DNA from: Ampullimonas aquatilis | Lineage (GTDB): Bacteria; Pseudomonadota; Gammaproteobacteria; Burkholderiales; Burkholderiaceae_D | DNA: 64,000 nt | Assembly (NCBI RefSeq): GCF_049675895.1 | Contig: NZ_CP183834.1 | Coordinates: 2,232,001 to 2,296,000 of the forward strand | Direction: 5' to 3' | Part shown: positions 25,465 to 34,654 of the stretch, piece after piece | How the letters are laid out: the number at the start of each line of letters is the position of its first letter | Numbering within the stretch: position 1 is the first letter of the stretch | Position numbers and translations under genes: made by a program | Notes under the pieces: model-generated | Told to the model about the DNA's origin: nothing | The model's database searches: none | What the model saw: the letters and a program-made list of their open reading frames with translations, nothing else

Positions 25465-26259
25465 CTAGATCAAGGAACGAACCACACCACCATCAACCCG
25501 CAAGGCAGCACCCTGCGTTGCAGCGGACAATGGACTGCAGATATAGGCAACCATTGAAGCTACCTCGGCAGGTTCAATAAAGCGTTTCAAAATGGAGGTT
25601 GGCCGCGCCTGTATAAAAAAATCCTGCTCGGTATCAGCGAGACTTTTTCCCGATTCGGCCGCCAGCTTGTTAAAAAAGGTCGTGACACCCTCGGTACGAG
25701 TCGGCCCCGGCAATACCGCGTTAACCGTGACGCCAGTGCCCGTACAGGTTTCAGCCAGCCCGCGCGAAACAGATAATTGAGCAGACTTGGTCATACCGTA
25801 ATGAACCATTTCTGCCGGAGGGCAAATACCAGACTCACTGGAGATGAATATGATTCGACCCCAATGACGCTGTTTCATTTTTGGCAAATAATGACGGGCC
25901 AATCGAACACCACTCATCACATTGACTTCAAAGAAATGTAGCCACTCCTCATCCTCAATCTGATCAAAGGGTTTGGGATCAAAGATACCCAGGTTATTGA
26001 TCAATAAATCAACCTCCGCCACTTGTCTGAGCAAAGCATCGATACCATTTTTAGACGCAAGATCAGCGGCAACCACTTGTACTTTGGCATCGGGTATTGC
26101 CTGTAATAATTTATCCTTGGCTTGATTGACTGCTTGCTCAGTACGTCCATTGATGACCACACTGACACCTTCTTTGGCCAAAGCCATGGCAATTGCAAAA
26201 CCGATTCCTACGGTCGAACCGGTGATCAATGCTTTTTTTCCTTGTAGCTGCAGATCCAA
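25465..26259 (-). CDS. short-chain dehydrogenase/reductase inserted in the meta operon
   Basis: 264-residue SDR. Cofactor motif TGSTVGIG; NN motif (LLINNLG); catalytic Ser in ISSESG, Tyr and Lys in YGMTKS. The residue after the second strand (NGRTE) hints at NADP preference, weakly. It lies between dmpE and dmpF with spacers of 9 and 20 bases, so it is clearly part of the operon, yet the known pathway has no step for it. It could oxidise or reduce an aldehyde or hydroxy-acid side product, or handle ring side chains such as benzylic alcohols. None of this is shown by the sequence. Confidence 0.87.
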   Translation of the reverse strand: MDLQLQGKKALITGSTVGIGFAIAMALAKEGVSVVINGRTEQAVNQAKDKLLQAIPDAKVQVVAADLASKNGIDALLRQVAEVDLLINNLGIFDPKPFDQIEDEEWLHFFEVNVMSGVRLARHYLPKMKQRHWGRIIFISSESGICPPAEMVHYGMTKSAQLSVSRGLAETCTGTGVTVNAVLPGPTRTEGVTTFFNKLAAESGKSLADTEQDFFIQARPTSILKRFIEPAEVASMVAYICSPLSAATQGAALRVDGGVVRSLI

Positions 26260-26268
26260 GTGACTCTC

Positions 26269-27063
26269 CTAGCTGAAACGCACTGAACAACTGCCAATGC
26301 CACCAATTGTGACCTTAAGGCTATCACCTGAAGTGACAGGAATCAGAGACGCTAATGATCCAGACAAAATAACTTCGCCGGCTTTCAAAGGAATATCAAG
26401 GCGACCCAATGTGTTGGCCAACCAAGCAACTGCGTTGGCTGGCGCACCCAAAGCCGCCGCGCCAGAACCGGTGGCAACAATTTCGCCATTTTTTTCAAGT
26501 ACCATGCCGCAAGTATTGAGATCGACTTTAGTAGGATTAACTAGAGACTCTCCTAATACAAACACACCGCATGAAGCGTTATCAGCCACCGTATCCTGAA
26601 TCTTGATCTTCCAATCACGAATGCGTGAATCCACAATCTCAAAGCAAGTCATCACACCTTCAGTCGCAGCTAATACATCGGCAACAGTAATACCAGGACC
26701 TTTAAGATCACGTTTTAATAGGAAAGCGATTTCACCTTCAGCCTTGGGCTGTATCAAGGTATTGGCAGGGATGATTTCACCATCGTTGTAAATCATGCCG
26801 TTAAGCAGATAGCCAAAATCAGGCTGAAAGACACCCAGCATATTCATGACTGCAGATGAAGTCACGCCAACTTTCTTGCCAACAATCTGCTCTCCGGCTG
26901 CCAACCTCTTTGACAACATCAGTTGCTGTACCTGATAAGCATCTTCGATTGTCATGTCAGGATATTGATCCGTGAGCGGTGCAATGACTGTGCGCGTAGC
27001 CAGAGCTTCATAAAGCCGATTACCTAATTCTTGAATAATGGATGGATTCATGACATGACTCAT
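26269..27063 (-). CDS. dmpE: 2-hydroxypenta-2,4-dienoate (2-oxopent-4-enoate) hydratase (DmpE)
   Basis: 264 residues of the hydratase/decarboxylase family, related to the DmpH protein of this operon (GKKVGVTSSAVMNMLGV, PKAEGEIAFLLKRDLKGPG, EIVDSRIRDWKIKIQDTVADN). It adds water to 2-hydroxypenta-2,4-dienoate to give 4-hydroxy-2-oxovalerate. Position after dmpC and before dmpF decides E and not H. The ATG at 27061-27063 overlaps the dmpC stop (ATGA). Confidence 0.9.
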   Translation of the reverse strand: MSHVMNPSIIQELGNRLYEALATRTVIAPLTDQYPDMTIEDAYQVQQLMLSKRLAAGEQIVGKKVGVTSSAVMNMLGVFQPDFGYLLNGMIYNDGEIIPANTLIQPKAEGEIAFLLKRDLKGPGITVADVLAATEGVMTCFEIVDSRIRDWKIKIQDTVADNASCGVFVLGESLVNPTKVDLNTCGMVLEKNGEIVATGSGAAALGAPANAVAWLANTLGRLDIPLKAGEVILSGSLASLIPVTSGDSLKVTIGGIGSCSVRFS

Positions 27064-28514
27064 AATTTGATACAAACGTTTTTCAGCTCGGTATAAAACT
27101 CCAGAGAGTGCACACCACCTTCGCGACCGATGCCAGACTGCTTGGCCCCACCAAATGGTGTCCGCAAGTCACGCAGGAACCAGGAGTTGACCCAGGAAAG
27201 CCCCACCTGCATTCGCTGTGCCATCCGGTGTCCTCTGGCCAAATCACGAGTCCAGATAGCTGTTGCCAAACCATACTCGTTGTCATTGGCTTTACTGAGA
27301 ACCTCTTCTTCGCTATCGAATGGACTGATATGACAGCATGGTCCAAATATTTCTTCCTTCATGACTCGTGCGGTTTCCGGCAGTCCAGTCCAGATAGTTG
27401 GTTCAATCCAGCTACCCTCGCTCAGCTCTGCAGGCATAGCAGGCACTCCCCCCCCCGTTACGATGGTTGCCCCCTCTTCTGCAGCAATCCGATAGTAAGA
27501 AAGCACCTTGTTTTGATGCTCCTTGCTAATCAATGGTCCCATAGTGGTAGTTGATGACTCTGGCAAGCCAAACTTCAGTGCTTCGGCACCTTGTTTCAAG
27601 GCGGCGACAAAACGCTCAAAAATTGGCCGTTCAACATAGACCCGCTCAGTACCTAAACAGACCTGACCAGCATTGACAAAGACGGAACGCATGGTGCCTT
27701 CGATAGCAGCATCGAAATCACAATCAGCAAAAACAATGGCAGCATTTTTCCCACCCATTTCCAGACTGACCGGACGCGCGCCTTTGGCCGCGGCTTTCAT
27801 GATGACTTCCCCTGTCCTGGTCTCACCGGTAAACGTTAGCGCATCTACCTGAGGATGGGTGGTCAGAAATTCACCAGCAGATTGCGGCCCAAATCCTTGC
27901 ACCACGTTATAAACACCCTTGGGAATACCAACCGCATTCATCACTTCACCCAACAAGGCTGCTGTCTGGGGAGTTTCTTCGGAAGGCTTGACGACAACCG
28001 AGTTACCACAGGCCAGCGCAGGGCCGACCTTCCATGTCATCAGCAGAAGGGGCAGATTCCAGGGACAGATCACGCCAACCACACCAACCGGTGAACGGTA
28101 TCCATAATTGATTGCGCTTCGACCATCCGGCGTGGCCATTTCAAAAAACTCGGTCGGTACATTCTTGACAACATCAGCAAATATCTTGAAATTTGCCGCT
28201 CCCCTTGGAATATCAATATGACGCGCCAAACTGAATGGCTTACCGGTATCTGCGCACTCGGCCTGAAGGAAATCATCAAAACGTTGATTGATGCCATCGG
28301 CCACGCCGTATAGCAAATCAACACGCTCGGCAACTGTGATTCTTGACCATGGTCCCTGCAACGCCGCATGGGCAGCGAGCACGGCCGCATTGACTTCAGC
28401 ACTACCTGCCTCATGCACATGGCCAATGACTTGTTGATTCAGTGGCGACCTTTTTTCAAAGGTTTTTCCTGTGGTGATGAATTCACCATTTATAAAATTT
28501 GCTATTTGCTTCAT
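27060..28514 (-). CDS. dmpC: 2-hydroxymuconic semialdehyde dehydrogenase (DmpC)
   Basis: 484-residue aldehyde dehydrogenase. Catalytic Cys in NAGQVCLGTERV, general-base Glu in SLEMGGKNAA, and the family C-terminal SGIGREGGVHSLEFYTELKNV. It opens the oxalocrotonate branch by oxidising the ring-cleavage product to 2-hydroxymuconate with NAD+. I start at MKQIANFINGEF (28512-28514); the longer frame overlaps the preceding gene. It follows the HbpS/GlcG-like gene by 16 bases. Confidence 0.94.
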   Translation of the reverse strand: MKQIANFINGEFITTGKTFEKRSPLNQQVIGHVHEAGSAEVNAAVLAAHAALQGPWSRITVAERVDLLYGVADGINQRFDDFLQAECADTGKPFSLARHIDIPRGAANFKIFADVVKNVPTEFFEMATPDGRSAINYGYRSPVGVVGVICPWNLPLLLMTWKVGPALACGNSVVVKPSEETPQTAALLGEVMNAVGIPKGVYNVVQGFGPQSAGEFLTTHPQVDALTFTGETRTGEVIMKAAAKGARPVSLEMGGKNAAIVFADCDFDAAIEGTMRSVFVNAGQVCLGTERVYVERPIFERFVAALKQGAEALKFGLPESSTTTMGPLISKEHQNKVLSYYRIAAEEGATIVTGGGVPAMPAELSEGSWIEPTIWTGLPETARVMKEEIFGPCCHISPFDSEEEVLSKANDNEYGLATAIWTRDLARGHRMAQRMQVGLSWVNSWFLRDLRTPFGGAKQSGIGREGGVHSLEFYTELKNVCIKL

Positions 28515-28530
28515 ACCTGTACGCTCTGTA

Positions 28531-28971
28531 TCAATGATGGCTATCCAAGCCGATTGCAATCAATCCGGCGCGAGCGCACTGTTCATCCTGCTGCTCAGAT
28601 GCGCCCGAAACACCGATTCCTCCTAAAATGAATCCCTCCTCGTAAATCGGTACTCCACCACCAAAAGCAACAAAGCGTGGACGTAACAACAGACCTTCTT
28701 TGACCATGGCAGAGTGCTCTGACAGAATGGCATCCCATTGACTAGTAGGCAATCCAAAACTTGCCGACGTATAGGCCTTGTCAATTGAAATTTCAACAGA
28801 ATGCAATGGCGCTCCGGGCATTCTTAAAAATGCGGCCAATACCCCACTTCGATCAACCACAGCAACATTGACCAATACGTTCAATTTTTTTGCCATGGCA
28901 ACAGCAGCCTGCACTGCTTTGGCCGCACCGGGCCAATCAATGGTTCTGGTTCGTACGGATTGATCGGTCAT
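28531..28971 (-). CDS. GlcG/HbpS-family (DUF336) small protein in the meta operon
   Basis: 146 residues of the HbpS/GlcG family: AAKAVQAAVAMAKKLNVLVNVAVVDRSG, DKAYTSASFGLPTS, GGVPIYEEGFILGGIGVSGAS. Some family members bind heme; many lie in aromatic or glycolate operons with no known job. It lies between the dioxygenase and the semialdehyde dehydrogenase. A role in protecting or supplying iron, or as an auxiliary of ring cleavage, is only a guess. The likely cytoplasmic location follows from the lack of a signal peptide. Confidence 0.85.
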   Translation of the reverse strand: MTDQSVRTRTIDWPGAAKAVQAAVAMAKKLNVLVNVAVVDRSGVLAAFLRMPGAPLHSVEISIDKAYTSASFGLPTSQWDAILSEHSAMVKEGLLLRPRFVAFGGGVPIYEEGFILGGIGVSGASEQQDEQCARAGLIAIGLDSHH

Positions 28972-29034
28972 TGCATTCCTGTCATTTGATCAATTGGATA
29001 AAGTGGTTGTGATCATTCTTGATCGCTCTGTTAA

Positions 29035-29979
29035 TCAGGTATAAACAGTCGTGAATGACTCAACAAGATCTCCGGTGTGGTAGAAAATCCCACGGCCAAT
29101 GTTTTCTTCAGTCCAGGTAGTGACTGGCCGATCAGGTTGTGCGAGATAGCCCAATCCTGCAAATGTCTCGTTTCTATTCCCACTGGGATCAAAAAAATAA
29201 ATGGTTTCGCCGCGTGTAATGCCATGCCTGGTTGGCGCAACATCAATCTTCACCTTGTTTTTGGCCATCACATCTGCAGACTTCAGCACGTCATGCCATG
29301 AATCCAGAAAGAAGGCCAGATGATGCAAACCGGCATGCGGCCCACCCACAAAAGCAATATCATGCGGTGTAGTGGTACGGAACAACCAGGTAGCCGCCTG
29401 AATTGCCCCACCTGGACCAACAGTGACCTGTTCGCTCAGATAAAAATCCAGACATGCCTTCATGAAGTCGGTGTTCTCTGCCACTTTATTGACACCGGTT
29501 TCAGGATTCAGCTCACACATCAGCAAGGCATGATCAAGCCAATGCGCACCCGCACCCTTGATATCGTTAGGCCAAGGATCCGGATTAGTGACGCCAACAC
29601 CCGTTCCAACGTACTCTTTCGATGCGTAGAGCAACATTTCATGACCACTTGGCAGATTGAATTTAAGTATGCGTCCAACTGCCGGCAGTGTTTCAGCTGG
29701 CATGAATTCAGTGGCGACACCATATTCTCTGATGCGACTCGATAACTGATCCAGATCGGTATCATTTTCGACCTTGAAGGCTATGTGATTCATACCTGAA
29801 CGATCTGCTGACGTAAGAATCAGTGAGTACTTATCCCACTCATCCCAGCATTTCAAATACACATTGCCGTGTTGATCCTGATGAGTCGTTTTCATACCGA
29901 GCACATTCTCATAATGCTTCACGGCAGCCTCTATATTCATGACTCTCAGACTGACATGACCGATTCTCATAACACCCAT
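29035..29979 (-). CDS. dmpB: catechol 2,3-dioxygenase (DmpB), second copy
   Basis: 314 residues, like XylE/DmpB throughout. Likely iron ligands are His150 (WLDHALL), a His of LHH at 219-220, and Glu271 (NRNETF). Conserved His252 (TRHGIT) and Tyr261 (TIYFFDPSGNRN) are present. It cleaves catechol to 2-hydroxymuconic semialdehyde, feeding DmpC and DmpD. AAAGGAGA precedes the ATG. It follows the ferredoxin gene by 38 bases, the same arrangement as at 301-1591, although the protein belongs to a different dioxygenase subgroup. Confidence 0.95.
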   Translation of the reverse strand: MGVMRIGHVSLRVMNIEAAVKHYENVLGMKTTHQDQHGNVYLKCWDEWDKYSLILTSADRSGMNHIAFKVENDTDLDQLSSRIREYGVATEFMPAETLPAVGRILKFNLPSGHEMLLYASKEYVGTGVGVTNPDPWPNDIKGAGAHWLDHALLMCELNPETGVNKVAENTDFMKACLDFYLSEQVTVGPGGAIQAATWLFRTTTPHDIAFVGGPHAGLHHLAFFLDSWHDVLKSADVMAKNKVKIDVAPTRHGITRGETIYFFDPSGNRNETFAGLGYLAQPDRPVTTWTEENIGRGIFYHTGDLVESFTTVYT

Positions 29980-30017
29980 AGCTGTCTCCTTTTATTGACT
30001 TATTGCGGGTTGATGCA

Positions 30018-30359
30018 TTACTTGTTCACAACAAACTTGCTCAAAAACGGCTTTGTCATTTTTCCTACAACTTCAATCTGCACATCGGTTTTAGGCACAA
30101 CACAACAAGCCAGAGTGATACCCTGCTCGGACTCCTCTGCTGACACATGTGCACGACTTATCTGATTGGCCATATCAGTCATGCCATTAACAATTCGAAT
30201 CTTGCAAATTCCGCAACCACCATTCAGACAACCAACAGGAATCCCACGTCGACCAATCTTGGCCATACCTTTCAGTAGCGTTTCATTGGTCGCACAGGGA
30301 TAGCTCTCTGCTGTCTGCAAAACCGTTACGCTGACTTTAGGATAAAGATTGGTGATCAT
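30018..30359 (-). CDS. dmpQ: [2Fe-2S] ferredoxin for dioxygenase reactivation (DmpQ)
   Basis: 113 residues. Cluster cysteines at 44, 49, 52 (GCLNGGCGICK) and 85 (LACCVV). In related operons this ferredoxin re-reduces oxidised iron in catechol 2,3-dioxygenase. It lies between dmpP and dmpB as in the classic operon. The ATG at 30357-30359 is used; a GTG three codons upstream is directly next to the dmpP stop. Confidence 0.9.
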   Translation of the reverse strand: MITNLYPKVSVTVLQTAESYPCATNETLLKGMAKIGRRGIPVGCLNGGCGICKIRIVNGMTDMANQISRAHVSAEESEQGITLACCVVPKTDVQIEVVGKMTKPFLSKFVVNK

Positions 30360-30368
30360 ACTCAGCAC

Positions 30369-31424
30369 CTAAACTTTTTTGAACAAGGGACTTCTGGCCT
30401 GCTGAACATCGGCAGCTGAAACAAATTTCTCGGTGTAAATATCCTCTTCAAATAGCTGGCCACGCATCAAAGTGGTAATGCACGCATCAATCATTGCCGG
30501 AGGGCCACACAAATAGGCTTTATGTCCCTTGAATGATCCTGAAAAATGTTCTTTGGCAACTTCATGAACAAAGCCTCGAGCGCCAGTCCATTTACTATCA
30601 ATCGGTTCATGCGACAGTGTTGGGACATAAGTAAAGTTTTTATATTGGCTGGCAAGCTCACAAAATTCAGTGTCGTAATACAGCTCATCCAATGAGCGTT
30701 GACCATAGAAAAGTGTGATGGGTAAATCACAGCCCTCTTCCAACAACTCAATAATCATCGATCTCGGACTTGATAATCCAGAACCACCCGCCATAAAAAT
30801 CATGGGTAATTGTGCCGATTTACGGACAAAAAAACGGCCATATGGTCCTGATAGTTTGACTTCGTCTGCCACCTTCAATTTTTCATGAAAATAGGCAGTA
30901 CCAACACCACCCGGAACTCGACGAATATTGAGTTCTATTTCACCGTGACAAGTCGGACTGTTTGCGATTGAAAAAGCCCTGCTTTCATTCAATCCTGGAA
31001 TCGTCAGATTGATATATTGACCAGCCTGAAACTCAATTGACTCATTCAATTTTATGAAGATGGCTTTGATTGTTGGTGTCAGCACATTGATACTGGATAC
31101 ACGACCAACAAAATCGCGTACCGGAATGATCCGCGCATCAGGCTCTTCATCAATATCGGCCTCAATGACAACATCGCTGTTCAATAGTGCACAGCATGCC
31201 AGCGTACGGCCTTCTTCACGTTCAAAGTCCATCAATGCAAACGGATTAGCCTCGCCATGGTCGACATCGCCATCAATGATATGCACCTTACAGGTACCAC
31301 ACAGACCATGACAACAGGCATGCGGCAAATAAATACCATGGCGCAATGCTGCATCCAGCATGTTCTGCCCATCCTCCACCTCAATGGTGGCACCCAGCGG
31401 TTCAATAGTGAGTTGATATGACAT
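30369..31424 (-). CDS. dmpP: phenol hydroxylase reductase component (DmpP)
   Basis: 351 residues: an N-terminal plant-type [2Fe-2S] domain (Cys37, Cys42, Cys45, Cys77), then an FAD domain (RAFSIANSP) and an NAD(P)H domain (MAGGSGLSSPRSMI and CGPPAMID). It passes electrons from NADH to the diiron oxygenase. In most reductases the last motif begins GGTGL; here it is GGSGL, which is common in this subfamily. It follows dmpO by six bases. Confidence 0.95.
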   Translation of the reverse strand: MSYQLTIEPLGATIEVEDGQNMLDAALRHGIYLPHACCHGLCGTCKVHIIDGDVDHGEANPFALMDFEREEGRTLACCALLNSDVVIEADIDEEPDARIIPVRDFVGRVSSINVLTPTIKAIFIKLNESIEFQAGQYINLTIPGLNESRAFSIANSPTCHGEIELNIRRVPGGVGTAYFHEKLKVADEVKLSGPYGRFFVRKSAQLPMIFMAGGSGLSSPRSMIIELLEEGCDLPITLFYGQRSLDELYYDTEFCELASQYKNFTYVPTLSHEPIDSKWTGARGFVHEVAKEHFSGSFKGHKAYLCGPPAMIDACITTLMRGQLFEEDIYTEKFVSAADVQQARSPLFKKV

Positions 31425-31430
31425 GGTTAA

Positions 31431-31787
31431 TCAGAATGTGCAGTTAGAAAGACCATGCAGCCCTGGTGTCCGAAATCGCAAATAATCCTTATGTTTCAGA
31501 CCATTGCCCACCAGGGTCTGATTGACATCTGGCTGCCATGGCTGATCAGCCTTGAACCACTCAACCAAACCCCAATCTATTTTTTCAAAATCAGGATGCA
31601 CACCAAACATCCCAGGTAATATCGAAGCAGATAACGCTGCAAAAGGTGTTGCCTCGGGAAGCGGAATGCAAAATGGCGCGGCAAACATCAAATGCTCATC
31701 CCAACTGATATACAAAAGTGGTGCTGGAAAGTTTTCTCTCAGATCTCGCGGAGGAAACTGATAGGGCTTGATAGATTTAACTGACAT
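31431..31787 (-). CDS. dmpO: phenol hydroxylase gamma subunit (DmpO, P4)
   Basis: 118 residues (MSVKSIKPYQFPPRDLRENF at the N-terminus, typical of DmpO). It is the small structural subunit of the (alpha-beta-gamma)2 oxygenase. The start at 31785-31787 has a GAGGAAAGAG ribosome site; the longer frame overlaps dmpN. It lies 10 bases after dmpN. Confidence 0.92.
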   Translation of the reverse strand: MSVKSIKPYQFPPRDLRENFPAPLLYISWDEHLMFAAPFCIPLPEATPFAALSASILPGMFGVHPDFEKIDWGLVEWFKADQPWQPDVNQTLVGNGLKHKDYLRFRTPGLHGLSNCTF

Positions 31788-31797
31788 GTCTCTTTCC

Positions 31798-33348
31798 TCA
31801 ATTGCGCTTGGCCTGACCACGCCACGCCTCAAAATTCTTGTGATCTTCTGAACCGGCAAAATCCAGGTTATCCCGTCCTACTGCAATTCGATAATGTTCA
31901 AGTACTGCTTTGAGAGGATCAAAACCTGGCTGACTTGGATCTGTTCCCGGATCAAAACAATTGCCTTGATAGATTTGATGCACTGGCAACCAGGACTGCA
32001 CGTATTTCTCCGGCTCATCTTCAAAAATTTCCTGACAGTGCGAGCTGCAGAAATGATAGGTTTCACCCTCATGTTCACACTGGCGATGGCCTAAGGTGTT
32101 ATGTTTCCCCGGCTCGGTAAACAAGAGAGGAATCTGACAGGTGTTGCAGAGCATTGGCAATGTCGTGTTATAGAAACGCTTGCCTTCTTCGGCCTGCTTG
32201 GCCCAATATTCAAGACGAGGACGATAATTCTGATCAAAGGTTTCGGGATACTTCGATGACAGCCAATCCAGTTCTTCCTGCTCGGGAATCCAGGTGTGAA
32301 AAGCGGTAGCGGCACCATACTGATAAAAAGTTGCCCAGGCCTGATGCGAAATATGATCCTTGCCTTCGCAAGCATCCTTCCAGCCCTTGGGTTCACGAAT
32401 ACCGTAGCGAGCCAGATCCTTGAAGAGCGCACCACCATTCTGTTCTGCGTACATTTCCCATGCCTCACGCCAACTCATGACACGTTTGGGCAGCATATAG
32501 TCCATCATCATGCCAACCAGTGTCAGCAACCGATAACCGCGCCAGAACCACTTGTCAATCCACTTCTGCACGATGGCAACATTACCCGGATCCTGCTCCA
32601 GCATGAATTTGATGCACTCAATGCCAAGTGTCATATGGCGTGATTCATCAGACTGCGCAGAGAAACCAAAAGTCACCGTAGACATATCGCCGTTATAGGC
32701 TGAGCCCGACATGAAAGGCACAAACAACAGATTGGTCAGCACATACTCAAATGAGAAACTGACTGCCGTTAAATATTCAAATGGCCCTGATGTAAGTGCG
32801 TCTTCAAAAAAGGATTTGGGCACCGATAAATACCAGATCCGATCAAACCAGTAATTGGCATCATGCAGACCGTTGTAATACTTGTTGTAGTTACCGATAG
32901 CATGGGTTTCGGTCTGATAATGGCGCAATTCATCGATCGACTGCATCTGACAGGCAACCCTGGCACCTTCACCCGTGAAGTGACGCCCTACGTGTGCAAA
33001 GCCTCGATGAGCACTGTATTCCAGTGGTGTGACACCCTGCAAAAACAGCTTGAGCGAATTGATATAACGCGCATCAGTGACGCCAAGGTGTCCGTTATTC
33101 TGGGCAAAGGCATCAATGACTGCATACAATTTCTTTTCTTTTTCACCCTGATATTTCCAATAGGCATCCATGGTCAGACGAAATGGATCCTCCCATTTAT
33201 CCCAATCATGAATCTTGATACCCTCATATTGATCAAATGGAAAAACCTTGTCCATTGGCTGATAGGTTGTTTCCCAACCCAGCCCTCTTGTCATGGCCGC
33301 GTAACGCTCTTTAAGTCCTAATTTCTTCTTTTGTACTTTGGCATCCAT
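31798..33348 (-). CDS. dmpN: phenol hydroxylase alpha (diiron catalytic) subunit (DmpN, P3)
   Basis: 516 residues, full length for the family. The diiron ligands are visible: Glu110 (PLEYSAH), Glu140 and His143 (DELRH), Glu201 (FEYVLTN), Glu235 and His238 (DESRH). A C-terminal zinc-type Cys set (CNTCQIPLLF and CSSHC) is also present, as in other phenol hydroxylases. It hydroxylates phenol, and probably methylphenols, to catechols using O2. It lies between dmpM and dmpO. Confidence 0.97.
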   Translation of the reverse strand: MDAKVQKKKLGLKERYAAMTRGLGWETTYQPMDKVFPFDQYEGIKIHDWDKWEDPFRLTMDAYWKYQGEKEKKLYAVIDAFAQNNGHLGVTDARYINSLKLFLQGVTPLEYSAHRGFAHVGRHFTGEGARVACQMQSIDELRHYQTETHAIGNYNKYYNGLHDANYWFDRIWYLSVPKSFFEDALTSGPFEYLTAVSFSFEYVLTNLLFVPFMSGSAYNGDMSTVTFGFSAQSDESRHMTLGIECIKFMLEQDPGNVAIVQKWIDKWFWRGYRLLTLVGMMMDYMLPKRVMSWREAWEMYAEQNGGALFKDLARYGIREPKGWKDACEGKDHISHQAWATFYQYGAATAFHTWIPEQEELDWLSSKYPETFDQNYRPRLEYWAKQAEEGKRFYNTTLPMLCNTCQIPLLFTEPGKHNTLGHRQCEHEGETYHFCSSHCQEIFEDEPEKYVQSWLPVHQIYQGNCFDPGTDPSQPGFDPLKAVLEHYRIAVGRDNLDFAGSEDHKNFEAWRGQAKRN

Positions 33349-33370
33349 TGTCTGCTCCTCGACTGTTTGA

Positions 33371-33640
33371 TTAGTGATTCCAACTCAAGGTCATCTGATC
33401 ATCATCCTCATCAAGATAACCGGATAGCGTCACCAGATTAATCTGCACTTCTTGAAGACTAAAAGCTCTTCCCAACTTTTCCTCTACCGTTTCACGTCGG
33501 ATCGTCAGCTCATTTGGCGCATCAATCTTGATCAGTCCCGGAGACTCAACCAGCACCGCATGGGGGTTATCCGCAATAATGGCCTCAACAATCGGACGAG
33601 CATCTTCGTTGGCCTGAAATGCAATAAATACGTTTGACAT
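33371..33640 (-). CDS. dmpM: phenol hydroxylase coupling protein (DmpM, P2)
   Basis: 89 residues without cofactor motifs, MmoB/DmpM family (MSNVFIAFQANEDARPIVEA, and the acidic tail LDEDDDQMTLSWNH). It binds the oxygenase and tunes electron transfer and turnover. Between dmpL and dmpN with short spacers. Confidence 0.94.
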   Translation of the reverse strand: MSNVFIAFQANEDARPIVEAIIADNPHAVLVESPGLIKIDAPNELTIRRETVEEKLGRAFSLQEVQINLVTLSGYLDEDDDQMTLSWNH

Positions 33641-33658
33641 AGATAGCGCTCTCTTGAA

Positions 33659-34654
33659 TTATTGAAACAGGCCAAGCTTGCTGCAACGGGCCACCCAGGA
33701 CTCCTGCACCTCTTCCAAAGCCAGGACCGATTGATCACCAAAAGCCAGGCTGGCAATGGGAGTCAATGCCTCAATAGCTCTGGCAGACCATTGATCCGTC
33801 CACTCCTGAATCTGTTTTTTATTGTCAGCCGATTCGGCCACAGCAACCTTGACGGTGGCATCAATCCAGCGGGACGTCTCTGCCGAGATATCCACCATGA
33901 ATGAAGTCAGCATGGCAATTGGGCCGCCCTGCTGCAAGGCAATCTTGCCATCCACAAATTCGTCATAAATCAGCGGATAGAGCAAACCATCCAACACCAG
34001 GTTCTGCGCAATAAACAATTCAAACGGATCCTGCACTACCAAGGTATCTTCTACGTAGCGACGCAAGTCTTGCCATACCGAAGCCGTCAACCAGGAATGC
34101 TTGGCAATATCGAGCGCCCCAGGATCGGCTATTGACCAGCCAATACGCGTGAGGTATTGCGCCACTCCTAATGAGTCCAGTGCATAAAACATGGAGGATG
34201 CCGAGAATGCTGTACCGTAGCCAAGGTCACAGATCGTGCAGTTATTCATATTGGCACCCCATGCCACATGACGTAATGGCACAAGCACATCCAGAGCAAG
34301 CTGCCGGACATTTTCAGGAATGGCATCCAGCAGACCACGTGATTCGACAAACTGAAAATTGGACTCCATGGCATCTTGCTGCTTGGCGCGAGCCATCGTC
34401 CAGCTGGCATAATAAAATTGACGCGGATCCTTCAGGTCATACCAGTTACGCATCTTGATTGCTGTACGCCTAGAATCGTAAATCTCGTATTCCGAATCCC
34501 AAGTAGATCGGTAATGAAAATTATCTTTTGACTGCGCACCCAGCATCGCTTCCTGATAACGCGATGCCGCCTTGTCACCACCGATCTGTTCTGCCACCGT
34601 GCCAAAGGTGTGTCGCAATGGTCTGATGTCTACCGTTTTGAGTTCTACTGTCAT
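33659..34654 (-). CDS. dmpL: phenol hydroxylase beta subunit (DmpL, P1)
   Basis: 331 residues, helical, related to the alpha subunit but without the iron ligands (motifs such as YHYRSTWDSEYEIYD-like YRSTWDSEYEIYDSRRTAI and RNWYDLKDPRQFYYASW). It is the structural partner of DmpN. The ATG overlaps the dmpK stop (ATGA). Confidence 0.95.
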   Translation of the reverse strand: MTVELKTVDIRPLRHTFGTVAEQIGGDKAASRYQEAMLGAQSKDNFHYRSTWDSEYEIYDSRRTAIKMRNWYDLKDPRQFYYASWTMARAKQQDAMESNFQFVESRGLLDAIPENVRQLALDVLVPLRHVAWGANMNNCTICDLGYGTAFSASSMFYALDSLGVAQYLTRIGWSIADPGALDIAKHSWLTASVWQDLRRYVEDTLVVQDPFELFIAQNLVLDGLLYPLIYDEFVDGKIALQQGGPIAMLTSFMVDISAETSRWIDATVKVAVAESADNKKQIQEWTDQWSARAIEALTPIASLAFGDQSVLALEEVQESWVARCSKLGLFQ

